NCBI RefSeq assembly: GCF_003570705.1
Contig: NZ_QWVT01000002.1
Coordinates: forward strand, 62,001-126,000
Reading direction: 5' to 3'
Length of the DNA: 64,000 bases
DNA from: Mesobacillus zeae
GTDB lineage: Bacteria; Bacillota; Bacilli; Bacillales; Cytobacillaceae
Shown one piece after another: positions 47,457 to 56,450 of this stretch. The stretch's first letter is position 1; each line of letters starts with the position of its first letter. A program made the translations under genes and the position numbers. The notes below the pieces were generated by a model. That model ran no database searches, was not told the origin of the DNA, and saw nothing but the letters and a program-made list of their open reading frames with translations.

Positions 47457-47633
47457 ATGAATTCAGTCCGTGAAGGCTTAATTCCTACTGTGCTTGGAAC
47501 TGCCGTAACAGCTGCAGGCTATGCCATAAAACAAAACCGCAGGGTGGACAGCATGCTATCGAATACTGTTGTCGGATTCGGCCTTGCACATATCGTCCTT
47601 GGAGCCATTGATTTATTTGAACACAGGCAATAA
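47457..47633 (+). CDS. 58-residue small membrane protein
   Basis: Short frame from ATG at 47457 (GAGGTAAATAAAGC upstream) to TAA, encoding MNSVREGLIPTVLGTAVTAA and on to a second hydrophobic stretch (TVVGFGLAHIVLGAIDLF). Two short membrane segments with an NRRVDSML turn. The pattern of glycines and clear frame end support a real gene. Function unknown. Confidence 0.65.
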   Translation: MNSVREGLIPTVLGTAVTAAGYAIKQNRRVDSMLSNTVVGFGLAHIVLGAIDLFEHRQ

Positions 47634-47668
47634 GCAGTTCCCAAATAAGGGCGGGAGGATTCCCGTCC

Positions 47669-48277
47669 TTACCTGTCAAGGACTCTCGACCCGCTGCGCC
47701 GTTTTCTTCTGAAGACTAACACAGCCGCTGTCAGCAGGGCAACTCCTAAAAGAATGACTCCCGATTCACCCCCGAACTTCAGTAACCTATCCATATTATC
47801 TCCAAATAAAAATCCAAGCGAAAAGACCACCAAGAGCCATGTTAGCGAACCCGAATAGGAAAAGAGCGCAAATGTGCGAAACCGCAATCCTCCCATTCCA
47901 TATAAGAATGGAATAAAGTTTCGTACACCAGGAATGAAATAGCTGAAGGACAAGGAAAAGGCATGATATTTCTCCATTAATCTAAATGATGATTCCAGTG
48001 ATTTTGAAAATTGCTTGTTCTTCTTCAAGATTTCGAGTATTCGCTTCCCCACAAGCCTTCCAAGCAAATAGCTTGTCGTAAGCGCAAAAATGATTCCCGT
48101 GTATGTAACTGCAAACGCAAGCAAGGGATGAAACACTTCTATTGAAGAAGCGAAACCGACTCCCATAACTATCACTTCATTGGGCAGGGGCACACCAAAG
48201 ACACCTAACCACAGCCAAAAAAACAAGCCGAGGTACCCATTCTCTGCGATTAATTCCATGACGAGGTCTAAATCCAT
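47669..48277 (-). CDS. DedA-family membrane protein (second)
   Basis: 202 residues, 4-5 membrane segments. GVFGVPLPNEVIVMGVGF and SLSFSYFIPGVRNFIPFLYG are DedA blocks, with the conserved proline and arginine in IPGVRNF. Ribosome-binding site GGGGAGGGG. Likely a lipid-handling or envelope-homeostasis protein; clearly different from the copy at 22559-23149. Confidence 0.9.
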   Translation of the reverse strand: MDLDLVMELIAENGYLGLFFWLWLGVFGVPLPNEVIVMGVGFASSIEVFHPLLAFAVTYTGIIFALTTSYLLGRLVGKRILEILKKNKQFSKSLESSFRLMEKYHAFSLSFSYFIPGVRNFIPFLYGMGGLRFRTFALFSYSGSLTWLLVVFSLGFLFGDNMDRLLKFGGESGVILLGVALLTAAVLVFRRKRRSGSRVLDR

Positions 48278-48406
48278 TCAGGCCCCTCCCCTGTATTGCC
48301 CTTCCACCATAATTTATGGGAATTCTTCAAGTATATGAATAAACAGTTCGCCATTTTCCGAAAAATACCCTCTTTTTTGCAATTGAAACTCTGTAGTTTC
48401 TCCCAC

Positions 48407-48433
48407 ATACATGGAAGGGGGTCTTCATATAAT
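48407..48433 (+). promoter_or_regulatory. sigma-E-like promoter
   Basis: ATA (48407-48409), 16 bases, CATATAAT (48426-48433), matching the mother-cell sigma-E pattern ATA-N16-CATACAAT at 7 of 8 positions in the -10 box; 35 bases before the start of the next gene. Confidence 0.5.
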
Positions 48434-48468
48434 GAAAATGCCCTATATAAAATGGGAGGAGAGAATAA

Positions 48469-48846
48469 ATGAGATATTTTCATCATTTCAGAAGCGGATA
48501 CCCTCGGCAATATATCCAGCCCTTTTACCAGCGCCGCCCAGTCTGGAGGGCTTTTCCTCCTGTCAATACCGCACAGTTTCGCCAGTCGGCTGGTGTATCT
48601 TTGGCCCTGTTTCAGGATGCACGTAAAATAATGGAGAAAATTTCGGCTTCCCCATCATTTTCTTCCAGAATCATGAGCGCTGCACAGGAATCAAAGCATT
48701 CAGCGGTTGAAGGGCTAATCCTTTCAACTGGAGTCAGGAACAAGCCCTCCCTCTCTTTTAACCCGGACGGCTTTACCATTCATTTTACCGGAAGGAAGAA
48801 TAATAGGCCTTCTGCAGAGCTGACTATACAATTAAGATGGCGGTAA
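48469..48846 (+). CDS. unrecognised 125-residue protein, possible sporulation gene
   Basis: Starts MRYFHHFRSGYPRQYIQPFY behind GGGAGGAGAG. The N-terminus is rich in Tyr, Phe, Arg and Pro, which is common in spore-coat proteins. The rest is polar and ends LTIQLRWR. No signal peptide or membrane segment. A sigma-E-like promoter lies just upstream, so mother-cell expression is a reasonable guess. No family recognised. Confidence 0.7.
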   Translation: MRYFHHFRSGYPRQYIQPFYQRRPVWRAFPPVNTAQFRQSAGVSLALFQDARKIMEKISASPSFSSRIMSAAQESKHSAVEGLILSTGVRNKPSLSFNPDGFTIHFTGRKNNRPSAELTIQLRWR

Positions 48847-48862
48847 GTGGTTCTTATTTATA

Positions 48863-48893
48863 AAAAAACAGCCCTTTCTTTAAAGAGCTGTTC
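48863..48893. terminator. weak terminator after the 125-residue gene
   Basis: AACAGC/GCTGTT arms flanking a TTTCTTTAAAGA core, with A-runs on the left and moderate T content on the right. Confidence 0.5.
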
Positions 48894-48908
48894 TAAAAAA
48901 CCTTATCG

Positions 48909-49118
48909 CTAGTATGGAACCCCTCCATAGGGAGAAAACGGGTACGGCTGATACGGCGGGTATGCCGGGTATGGCTGAAAGGCAGGGTATGGCGGCGGGT
49001 AAAACGGCCGCGGTGCAAAAATAGCACTGCCAACAAGCCCTCCCAGCAAGCCTCCGAGAAACGGCCCTCCAAAGAAAAACCGGCTGTCTCCTCGATAACC
49101 GGGGTATAGATTCCTCAT
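48909..49118 (-). CDS. small Pro/Tyr-rich protein
   Basis: About 69 residues: MRNLYPGYRGDSRFFFGG, a short glycine-rich hydrophobic segment (FLGGLLGGLVGSAIF), then a low-complexity tail of repeated PYP/PPY units ending SPYGGVPY. The ATG at 49118 is 9 bases after GGAGG. Tail composition resembles spore-coat or surface-associated small proteins. Function unknown. Confidence 0.75.
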   Translation of the reverse strand: MRNLYPGYRGDSRFFFGGPFLGGLLGGLVGSAIFAPRPFYPPPYPAFQPYPAYPPYQPYPFSPYGGVPY

Positions 49119-49257
49119 ATGATGCATCCTCCTCCTCTTCTTCCTACACTATTTCATATGCAGATGGGCCTTGAATGGAGTGGGCATCTGTCCGCGGACA
49201 TGGAGTTTTTGCCTATTTAGCTACTTCATCCAGAAAAAAAGCAGTCAAAAAGTAACG

Positions 49258-50571
49258 CTACAAAACCATTGCTGCAATCCATCCGAAGACAATGAGCGAA
49301 ATGTTATAGTGGGTGAAAGTAGGGACACAAGTATCCCAAATGTGGTTATGCTGGCCATCCGCATTCAGGCCCGAAGTCGGTCCAAGCGTACTGTCAGATG
49401 CTGGTGAACCAGCATCCCCGAGCGCTGCCGACGTTCCGACAATCGCAATAGTAGCCAGAGGGCTGAAACCAAGTTGAATGCATAGCGGCACAAAGATTGT
49501 GGCGATGATGGGAATTGTAGAGAAAGACGAACCGATCCCCAATGTGACAAGCAAACCTACTAACAGCATAATCAAGGCACCTAGCGCCTGATTATCCCCG
49601 ATCATGCCTGCAGCCATCGTGACAAGGCCTTCAACATCACCAGTCTCCTTAAGGACAGCAGCAAATCCAAATGCCGACAGCATCACGAAACCTATGAATG
49701 CCATCATCTTCATTCCATCCATTAAAAGACTGTCGGCCTCACGCCAATTGACAGCTCCGCTTAAATATATGACACCGATACCCGCAAGCGCTCCAAAAAT
49801 CATTGAATCAAGCATGATCTGAATAGCCAGCGCTGCAATGATTGCGAGTACTGAAAAAGCAATATTCTTTCTCGAATAAACCGTCTTTTCAGTGGTTATC
49901 CAATCGTGCTGCACATAGCTTCTTGGTTTCCGGTAACTAATGAAAACAGCAATGGCCAATCCAACAATCATGCCGATCGCAGGGATCAGCATAGCATCCG
50001 GGATATCCTCCATTTTTACAGACAGGCCGCTGTCCGCCATATTCTTCTGGAGGATTTCATGAAATATCTTTCCGAAGCCCGCCGGGAGAAACATATATGG
50101 TGTAATCAGCCCAAAAGTAATAATAGAAGAAATCAGGCGTCTGTCGATTTTCAGTTCGTTAAAAATAGTCAAGAGTGGCGGAATGAAAATTGGAATGAAT
50201 GCAATGTGGATCGGAATCAAGTTCTGTGAAAAAATGGCCATCATTAGAATTAGAAAAATGATAAGGACCTTTGAGTAGGCCCTTCCCTTGGCTTCTCCGC
50301 TTCTTCCAATGATTTTAAGCATCCATTCTACAAGCAGATTTGGAAGCCCTGTGCTGGAAACAGCCACTGCAAATGCGCCAAGGAGTGCATAACTCAAGGC
50401 AACAGAAGCGCTTCCTCCAAGGCCCTCTGTGAAGACTTCAATTGCATTTTCAAGACCAAGCCCTCCTGTTAATCCTCCTATTAGCGAAGAAACAATTAAG
50501 GAAATAACCACATTGACACGCAAAAGGCTTAATACTAGCATGACAAGGACTGCAATAATTACGGCATTCAT
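49258..50571 (-). CDS. yuiF: YuiF-type transporter (NhaC/Na+-H+ antiporter superfamily)
   Basis: A 437-residue, 11-12 helix protein. [20 protein letters not shown] and [20 protein letters not shown] are conserved blocks of the Na_H_antiporter family group that contains YuiF. B. subtilis YuiF is a putative amino acid transporter. Neighbours yuiF-pepA-yuiD-yuiC are in the same order as in B. subtilis. Substrate not determined. Confidence 0.88.
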   Translation of the reverse strand: MNAVIIAVLVMLVLSLLRVNVVISLIVSSLIGGLTGGLGLENAIEVFTEGLGGSASVALSYALLGAFAVAVSSTGLPNLLVEWMLKIIGRSGEAKGRAYSKVLIIFLILMMAIFSQNLIPIHIAFIPIFIPPLLTIFNELKIDRRLISSIITFGLITPYMFLPAGFGKIFHEILQKNMADSGLSVKMEDIPDAMLIPAIGMIVGLAIAVFISYRKPRSYVQHDWITTEKTVYSRKNIAFSVLAIIAALAIQIMLDSMIFGALAGIGVIYLSGAVNWREADSLLMDGMKMMAFIGFVMLSAFGFAAVLKETGDVEGLVTMAAGMIGDNQALGALIMLLVGLLVTLGIGSSFSTIPIIATIFVPLCIQLGFSPLATIAIVGTSAALGDAGSPASDSTLGPTSGLNADGQHNHIWDTCVPTFTHYNISLIVFGWIAAMVL

Positions 50572-50886
50572 GATGTAAGTCCTGCCCCTTTCTCTATACT
50601 TTAGTTTGGTAAATTGGTAGAGAGTTAAAATATAAATATAAAATTATCATAGGCTTATTTTTCTGTCAATGAATTTTCACTGGGGATTGTATCCTTTAAG
50701 AGAAGCCGGCTGGTGCTTTTCCAGCAAGTGGCATTCAAAGTGGTATTTTACACAAATTGATTATTGGTTTGATAAGACGAGTTTTGGGGCGAGTTGAACC
50801 CTTTTTACGCGAATATCCAAAAACCTCCCTAGATCTTAATTAACTTTGAAAACCGGCAAGTAAACTGCTCATTTGCTGAAACGCAA
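50572..50886. other. intergenic region between yuiF and pepA
   Basis: About 315 bases, AT-rich, holding the yuiF promoter and the pepA terminator; no gene or strong secondary structure otherwise seen. Confidence 0.5.
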
Positions 50887-50916
50887 AAAAACCGGCTACA
50901 ACAGCAGCCGGTTTTT
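50887..50916 (-). terminator. terminator of pepA
   Basis: AAAACCGGCT/AGCCGGTTTT stem with a 9-base loop and T-run on the minus strand. Confidence 0.85.
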
Positions 50917-50925
50917 CACATTTGC

Positions 50926-52431
50926 TTATGAAATTGGTTCAAAACGTTCAACCAGAAGGGCCAGTGTTCGGGCCATTACTCCAGTTGCACCTGCCGGTCC
51001 GAGGTCATGCTCTTTCTCAGTAGTAGCTGTTCCGGCGATATCAAGATGGACCCATGGTGTGCCTTCAGCAAATTCACCAACAAAAGCACCACCCATAATG
51101 GCGTGTCCCTCGCGTCCAGGCGAGTTATTTAGATCGGCAATCTTGCTGCCTCTCACGCGCTCGATGTCTTTTTCAAACAATGGAAGCCGCCAGATTGGCT
51201 CTCCGGCTTCATTGGAAGCTTCAAGAACCTGCTCAAACCAGCCCTCGTTGTTCGTGAGTGCACCAGTGATATCTGTGCCGAGCGCAACTACAACGCCGCC
51301 CGTCAAAGTCGCTACATCGACAAGGTAGTCGGCTCCATGATGCTTCGCATAGGTTACGGCATCAGCCAGCACAAGTCGGCCTTCAGCATCAGTATTCAGC
51401 ACTTCAATTGTTTTACCGCTCATCGACGTGATCACATCATCTGGTTTAAATGCGTTTCCGCTGATCATGTTGTCTGTTGAAGGAATGACTGCAACAATGT
51501 TTTGCTCCGGCATCAATTCACCAATTATTTCCATTGCCCCAAGAACAGCGGCAGCCCCGCCCATGTCGGTCTTCATTCCAACGATTCCGTCCTTTGGTTT
51601 AATGGAATAACCGCCGGTATCAAAGGTGATGCCTTTGCCTACAAGACCGATGACATCCTTCCATTCCTCCTTGCCCTGATATTTAAGAACAATCATCTTC
51701 GGAGGCTCTAAAGAGCCTTGGTTGACAGCCAGAAATGCACCCATTCCAAGCTTCTCCATGTCTTCTTTTTCAAGGATTTCAGATTCAAACCCGTATTTGT
51801 CTGCAAGCTTCAGCGCATAATCGGCCATAACAGATGCTGTCAGCATATTTCCTGGAAGGTTGACTAGCGTCCTGGTTGAATTCGTTGCGCTGCCAAATAC
51901 GTATCCGACTCTCAGTGCCGCTTCAACATCCTCTTGTTCTTCTACCTGGGAATAAACTGTCACGTTCTCCAGTTTCCTGTCTGGTTCATTCGACTTTTGT
52001 CTGTAGCTTTCAAATTCGTATGTCGCGAGAGCCATTGCTTCCCCAAGGGCATAAGCAGCATCAAGCGTGCCAACTTTATCAGTCGCAAAAGTATCAAGCA
52101 GAATGGCTGCCTCAGACCACTTTTCATGCTTGGTAGACTTGAGCAGCTTCCCGAATGATTCCCTCAGCAATTCGAAGGTCAGCTCTTTTTCATGCCCTAG
52201 GCCAAGGAAATATAGTCTCTTCGCCCCTATCTTGCCAAAAGTATGTATTTTTGATACCGTTTTCTTTTTTGTGCCAATATCCCCGCTTTTTACAAGCTCC
52301 TGCAGCTGACCGCCAAAGATTGCATCTGCTTCTCCCTGTAAACCTTCAAGATTGCCTGTCCGGTTGAAAATCCCCATTGCGAGACATTCCCCCGCAGCTG
52401 AGAAATCAAATTCTCTTTTTACATTAAACAA
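50926..52431 (-). CDS. pepA: leucyl aminopeptidase (M17)
   Basis: 501 residues (B. subtilis YuiE 500). The M17 signature [14 protein letters not shown] is near residue 345. Metal ligands lie in [16 protein letters not shown] and [11 protein letters not shown], and the bicarbonate-site Arg is in NTDAEGR. A zinc/manganese hexameric enzyme removing N-terminal residues in the cytosol. Confidence 0.95.
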   Translation of the reverse strand: MFNVKREFDFSAAGECLAMGIFNRTGNLEGLQGEADAIFGGQLQELVKSGDIGTKKKTVSKIHTFGKIGAKRLYFLGLGHEKELTFELLRESFGKLLKSTKHEKWSEAAILLDTFATDKVGTLDAAYALGEAMALATYEFESYRQKSNEPDRKLENVTVYSQVEEQEDVEAALRVGYVFGSATNSTRTLVNLPGNMLTASVMADYALKLADKYGFESEILEKEDMEKLGMGAFLAVNQGSLEPPKMIVLKYQGKEEWKDVIGLVGKGITFDTGGYSIKPKDGIVGMKTDMGGAAAVLGAMEIIGELMPEQNIVAVIPSTDNMISGNAFKPDDVITSMSGKTIEVLNTDAEGRLVLADAVTYAKHHGADYLVDVATLTGGVVVALGTDITGALTNNEGWFEQVLEASNEAGEPIWRLPLFEKDIERVRGSKIADLNNSPGREGHAIMGGAFVGEFAEGTPWVHLDIAGTATTEKEHDLGPAGATGVMARTLALLVERFEPIS

Positions 52432-52491
52432 TGTCTGTCACCTCCATAATATAGTTCTATTATATCTGAACAATAGTATTATTTCGACTTG

Positions 52492-52872
52492 CTAATCATC
52501 CTCGAGAAATAAAAACAGGGAAGGTAGCACCGGCAGACTGCCAATGGCTGAATACGGTATTGCATCTATATCTTCTGGTATAATAAAAAGGCAATCCTGA
52601 ATGAAATTCACCACCTTTTCAAGGTCCAGCCCCCAATGGCCTGGCCTGTAAGGCTGAAGATATTCCAATGCTACATACATCATTACCCTTGCTCCTTTTA
52701 CATTGCCATAGCTGTAATGATAAAGAGCAACAGTCATCTGGAGGAGTCCTTTCAAAAATAAATTTCCCTTCTCCTCCATCCACATATCTTCAAGCAAATC
52801 ATGGCATGTATAATAATCACCCTCATTGAAACGGATAAAAAACTGGTAATATTCCATTGGATAGTCCTGCAT
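52492..52872 (-). CDS. DUF309 protein
   Basis: 126 residues starting MQDYPMEYYQFFIRFNEGDY. The DUF309 core FNEGDYYTCHDLLEDMWMEE is followed by LKGLLQMTVALYHYSYGN. The ATG at 52872 follows GGGAGTGAAAGT; the longer open frame has no start signal. All-helical; role unknown. Divergent from yuiD. Confidence 0.86.
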   Translation of the reverse strand: MQDYPMEYYQFFIRFNEGDYYTCHDLLEDMWMEEKGNLFLKGLLQMTVALYHYSYGNVKGARVMMYVALEYLQPYRPGHWGLDLEKVVNFIQDCLFIIPEDIDAIPYSAIGSLPVLPSLFLFLEDD

Positions 52873-52993
52873 ACTTTCACTCCCATCCTTCCCGTTAAAA
52901 ACAGCATAACAAAAGACCTGCTCCCAGGTCATGATCCAGCTCGTTAAGGGTATAAATGTAGAGAACAATCCTAATTTCAGAGGGGGTTACGTC

Positions 52994-53467
52994 ATGGACT
53001 TATTTGAAAATTTTCCTTTATGGGTGTCCTTTGCAGCCATTTTCTTCGCACAATTCATCAAGGTCCCCATCCAGTATATCGCTACAAGGCGTATTGACTG
53101 GTCCCTGCTTACCAGTACCGGCGGCATGCCAAGTTCTCACTCCGCCGCTGTGACAGCTCTCGCTACAGGCATTGCTCTTGAATCAGGCCTTGATTCACCT
53201 GTATTCGCCCTATCAGCCATCTTTGCGGTCATCACCATGTTTGATGCAAAAGGTGTACGCAGGCAGGCTGGTGAACAAGCCATTGTCCTTAACCGGCTCG
53301 TCTCCGACTTCAACAGATTCGTCGAGGAGGCAAAAGAATGGCCAAAGAAACCAGAGCAAGAAAAGAGAAAAGAACTAAAGGAACTTCTTGGCCACAAGCC
53401 AATTGAAGTATTCTTCGGCGGGCTGACTGGAATCGTATTAGCATTAGTCCTGCACTCCATCCTATAA
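52994..53467 (+). CDS. yuiD: divergent PAP2-family membrane protein (YuiD, DUF212)
   Basis: 157 residues (158 in B. subtilis) with 4-5 membrane segments. The conserved phosphatase-like block TGGMPSSHSAAVTALATGIA is present. FDAKGVRRQAGEQAIVLN is the DUF212 block. Start ATG at 52994 after GAGGGGG. Enzyme activity not established. Confidence 0.92.
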   Translation: MDLFENFPLWVSFAAIFFAQFIKVPIQYIATRRIDWSLLTSTGGMPSSHSAAVTALATGIALESGLDSPVFALSAIFAVITMFDAKGVRRQAGEQAIVLNRLVSDFNRFVEEAKEWPKKPEQEKRKELKELLGHKPIEVFFGGLTGIVLALVLHSIL

Positions 53468-53484
53468 GGCGAAAGGAGCAAAAC

Positions 53485-54264
53485 ATGAAAATCATATCAA
53501 TTTGCCCAAGCAACACTGAACTGATCGAATATCTCGGACTTTCGGATAAACTCATTGCTGTTGATGACTTTTCCGACTGGCCCGATTCCATTAAAAGCCT
53601 TCCGCGTCTTGGCCCTGACCTATCCATTAACCTTGATCTTGTGGACGAGTTAAAACCAGATCTCGTCCTTGCCTCCCTTAGTGTCCCTGGCATGGAAAAG
53701 AATGTGGAAGGGCTGAAACAGCGTGGGATTCCCTACATCGTCCTGAACCCACAGTCATTACATGATATTGAAAATGATCTGGTTCGTACCGGGGAGGCTC
53801 TTCAGGACCCGGAACGAGGGAAGGAAGCAGCCGCAAGGTACAGGGAAAAGCTTGAGCATTTGCGTACGCAGGGGAAAGAACAAATGATAGGGCAGAGGCC
53901 ATCTCTATACTGGGAGTGGTGGCCAAAGCCTGTTTTTACTCCAGGGCGGATTAATTGGCTGACAGAGATTTCCGAAGCTGCTGGAGCAAGGAACCTGTAT
54001 GATGATGTTGAGCTTGCAAGCATCCAAACAAGCTGGGAGGATGTACTAAAACGTAATCCTGATTATATTTGCGTGGCATGGGTGGGAGTCAGAAAGCAAA
54101 AAATCAGAACAGCCCAAATAACGAAGAGACCCGGCTGGCAAGCGCTCGAAGCCGTTCAAAAGGAAAGAATCTTCATCCTTGAGGAAGAATTGTACTGCAG
54201 GCCCTCCCCAAGACTCCTGGACGGACTTGAAAAACTGCTGAACCTTTTAAATGAGAACCACTAA
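53485..54264 (+). CDS. BtuF-like substrate-binding-fold protein without signal peptide
   Basis: 259 residues of the cobalamin/iron-siderophore binding fold (SICPSNTELIEYLGLSDKLI, GPDLSINLDLVDELKPDLVL and a long helix linking the two lobes). It starts directly at MKIISICPSN, the first strand of the fold, so no signal peptide or lipobox is present and it should be cytosolic. Ribosome-binding site GAAAGGAG; 17 bases after yuiD, so likely co-transcribed. No ABC permease or ATPase nearby. Ligand unknown. Confidence 0.85.
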   Translation: MKIISICPSNTELIEYLGLSDKLIAVDDFSDWPDSIKSLPRLGPDLSINLDLVDELKPDLVLASLSVPGMEKNVEGLKQRGIPYIVLNPQSLHDIENDLVRTGEALQDPERGKEAAARYREKLEHLRTQGKEQMIGQRPSLYWEWWPKPVFTPGRINWLTEISEAAGARNLYDDVELASIQTSWEDVLKRNPDYICVAWVGVRKQKIRTAQITKRPGWQALEAVQKERIFILEEELYCRPSPRLLDGLEKLLNLLNENH

Positions 54265-54302
54265 TGTAAAAAGGCAGGCCTTCTCTGGCCTGCCTTTTTA
54301 CA
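54265..54302. terminator. bidirectional terminator between BtuF-like gene and yuiC
   Basis: Perfect 16-bp stem TGTAAAAAGGCAGGCC/GGCCTGCCTTTTTACA. Confidence 0.9.
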
Positions 54303-54308
54303 TTATTT

Positions 54309-55010
54309 TCACTCGCTAATATACTGCTGCCGGAATACTTGCATCGATTCTTCTTCATTCAGCTGCTGCAAGTCCGTTTCAGTCAGCTTTCCGCTCCCCA
54401 TCTTTACAATCGATGCTTCAATCGTTTTTTTGCCCCATTTTTCAAATACTTCTTCAACCGTATCGTAATACAAATCGATTTTATTGCCTTTAATCGCTCC
54501 GCCTTTATCAGCCACCACACCATATCCGTAGCCAGGTATGAAAAGGATGGTACCTATTGGAAATACGTTTAAATCTGCTGCAATTGTGGAATATAAATCA
54601 CGTTTCACCTTGACTCCCGAGAAAGTAATTCCATACTCAGGATGGCCTGGATTTTTTCCGGTCGATTCGACACCCGCTGTATATCCTGTAGCTATAATGG
54701 TGGTTTTTTTATATTTCGACCAGTCGATTGAAGCTTCTAAATCAGGCGGTGTTTCAGCAACAGCCTTGCTGGATGAGATTTCCGTTCGTGCTGCTGGAAC
54801 CTTCTTCAGCCACTTCAGCGCAAGGCCAACTGCCTTTTTACCATGTTTTGTATATGTAGATTCATTTTGTTCTGAGCTGTCTTGATTGATATACGAAGCG
54901 AGTGACATTGCATCCACTCCTGAAATGGAATGATACGTTGTCAATAGGGCTGCAAGGAATAGCACTGTCATGACAGAGCGCCTTGCCCATATTGTTAATA
55001 TTTTCTTCAA
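54309..55010 (-). CDS. yuiC: 3D-domain protein, YuiC-type murein hydrolase
   Basis: 233 residues. N-terminal membrane segment ([18 protein letters not shown]), a polar linker, then a 3D domain from about residue 105 ([20 protein letters not shown]) ending in the three-Asp block [20 protein letters not shown]. Family knowledge: YuiC is a stationary-phase lytic transglycosylase related to MltA and Sps proteins. The TTG start lies 9 bases after AGGAG. The gene order yuiD-yuiC-yuiB-yuiA is conserved. Confidence 0.92.
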   Translation of the reverse strand: MKKILTIWARRSVMTVLFLAALLTTYHSISGVDAMSLASYINQDSSEQNESTYTKHGKKAVGLALKWLKKVPAARTEISSSKAVAETPPDLEASIDWSKYKKTTIIATGYTAGVESTGKNPGHPEYGITFSGVKVKRDLYSTIAADLNVFPIGTILFIPGYGYGVVADKGGAIKGNKIDLYYDTVEEVFEKWGKKTIEASIVKMGSGKLTETDLQQLNEEESMQVFRQQYISE

Positions 55011-55122
55011 AATTTTTCACTCCTCCCAAAGCTATTAATTTCCCAACAAAAAAGGAAATATGCAAAAGGAGCAAAAAATAAGTCCCAGGACCTATTTACT
55101 TACCAATATACATCCATAATAA

Positions 55123-55156
55123 AAAAAACAGCTTCACAATTGGAAGCTGTTTTAAA
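55123..55156 (-). terminator. terminator of yuiB
   Basis: AAACAGCTTC/GAAGCTGTTT stem with 7-base loop overlapping the yuiB stop codon. Confidence 0.82.
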
Positions 55157-55475
55157 ACATCTGGTATCCTTTTTTCCTAAGCAGCTTTATAATGAAACCT
55201 GCTGCAAGTGCACCTGCAAACCCACTGGCCAATATCATAAGGTCTGCCGGCGCAAGGTTCCCGAATCTGTTGCCTAACTCACTGAAGGACTTACCGCTAT
55301 TTTTGAAGTAATCAATGAAGCGGACTTTGTCGACAATAAAAATGGTCACGATAGGATAAATAATCGCCATGACCCACGACATCCTTAAAAGCATATTTAG
55401 CAGAAAACCAATTCCAAAAAAGAGCACGAAAAAAAGCAGCATTGAGATAATCAATGTAACAACAGTCAGTCCCAC
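55152..55475 (-). CDS. yuiB: YuiB-like membrane protein
   Basis: 107 residues with three membrane segments (LIISMLLFFVLFFGIGFLL and MSWVMAIIYPIVTIFIV, and a C-terminal one with GFAGALAAGFIIKLL). Same position and length class as B. subtilis YuiB. Function unknown. Confidence 0.9.
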   Translation of the reverse strand: MGLTVVTLIISMLLFFVLFFGIGFLLNMLLRMSWVMAIIYPIVTIFIVDKVRFIDYFKNSGKSFSELGNRFGNLAPADLMILASGFAGALAAGFIIKLLRKKGYQMF

Positions 55476-55590
55476 TAGAAATTCCCCCTATAAACAATCA
55501 TTCCTAGTTTACTTGAATGCTGAAAACTCCGTCAAACATTACGCTGTCTATGCAGCTCCTCTTTTAATGCGGAATATACTTTTTACTACA

Positions 55591-55621
55591 AAAAAAGAAA
55601 ACCCTGTATGCCACAGGGCTT
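55591..55621 (-). terminator. terminator of yuiA
   Basis: AGCCCTGT/ACAGGGTT stem, then TTCTTTTTTT on the minus strand. Confidence 0.75.
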
Positions 55622-55630
55622 TCATCCGTT

Positions 55631-55753
55631 TTATTTTTCCTTGCCGGAACCGCTGCAACAAGTGCAGGTTTCCGATCCACCAAGCAATAGCTGGAAATAC
55701 CCCTTACCTGAACAGTATGGGCATTCATTCGATTCGCTCTTTTGATGATTCAT
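55631..55753 (-). CDS. yuiA: small zinc-ribbon-like protein YuiA
   Basis: A 40-residue protein: MNHQKSESNECPYCSGKGYF, then a QLLLGGSET segment and a second CxxC pair (CTCCSGSGK). The paired CxxCxGxG motifs resemble a single DnaJ-type zinc finger and match B. subtilis YuiA (47 residues). Ribosome-binding site AAAAGGAGCC. Gene order yuiB-yuiA conserved. Probably binds zinc; role unknown. Confidence 0.88.
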   Translation of the reverse strand: MNHQKSESNECPYCSGKGYFQLLLGGSETCTCCSGSGKEK

Positions 55754-55904
55754 TCTACCGGCTCCTTTTGGTTGAATTTTCTGATAATATATCAGATTTC
55801 ACCTTGAAAAGGGAAATGCCATATTCTCGAAAAAACACTAAATGGAAGCGTATACAGATTGAGTTTCCTCTGAATATCTCTGTCTTCCTTATAATTTCAG
55901 AAAA

Positions 55905-56387
55905 TTATAAAAATAGTTTATATGCGATGTATTGAAAATGGCTGCCTGGGTCAACTCCATTTATTGCAGGCTTAACGGATGATTCCTTCAGGTTAAGCAG
56001 ATACTGAAGCATAACAGAAGCTTTTTCCTCCCGGATTAACTCCTCGGGCAGCATATATTTTGCTTCTGAAAGCTCGGTTTCCTGGATGGTAATACTATTG
56101 TTTTCCTCAGGCTCCATTAGGAAAATCACCATATTATCGCTGATTTCACTTCGAATGACACCTGTCCTGAGGCCAACCATTCCTTTGACTGTGCAGCATA
56201 CCCCAGTTTCTTCCCTGACTTCCCTGACTGCAGCTTCATCTACCGTTTCACCTTCATTAACAAACCCTGCCGGAAGCGACCATACACCCTTCAATCCACC
56301 GTACTTTTTCTTGACGACCAGCCATTCCCCATTTTTTGAAACAACAAGGCCTGCAGCCCCTAGCCACACATTTCCTCTCCCTGCCAT
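55905..56387 (-). CDS. NUDIX hydrolase
   Basis: 160 residues with an intact Nudix box, G41 to V63 (GFVNEGETVD, EAAVREVREETGV), which coordinates Mg2+ for cleavage of nucleoside-diphosphate-linked substrates. N-terminal WLGAAGLVVSKNGEWLVVKK is the usual first strands. Substrate unknown. It is inserted between yuiA and yumB compared with B. subtilis. Confidence 0.92.
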   Translation of the reverse strand: MAGRGNVWLGAAGLVVSKNGEWLVVKKKYGGLKGVWSLPAGFVNEGETVDEAAVREVREETGVCCTVKGMVGLRTGVIRSEISDNMVIFLMEPEENNSITIQETELSEAKYMLPEELIREEKASVMLQYLLNLKESSVKPAINGVDPGSHFQYIAYKLFL

Positions 56388-56417
56388 ACAAGACTCCCCG
56401 CTTCTTAAGAATGTTGA

Positions 56418-56448
56418 AAAAAACAGGCCGTATGCCGGCCTGTCGTTT
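56418..56448 (-). terminator. terminator of yumB
   Basis: ACAGGCCG/CGGCCTGT stem with TATG-type loop and T-run on the minus strand. Confidence 0.82.
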
Positions 56449-56450
56449 TG

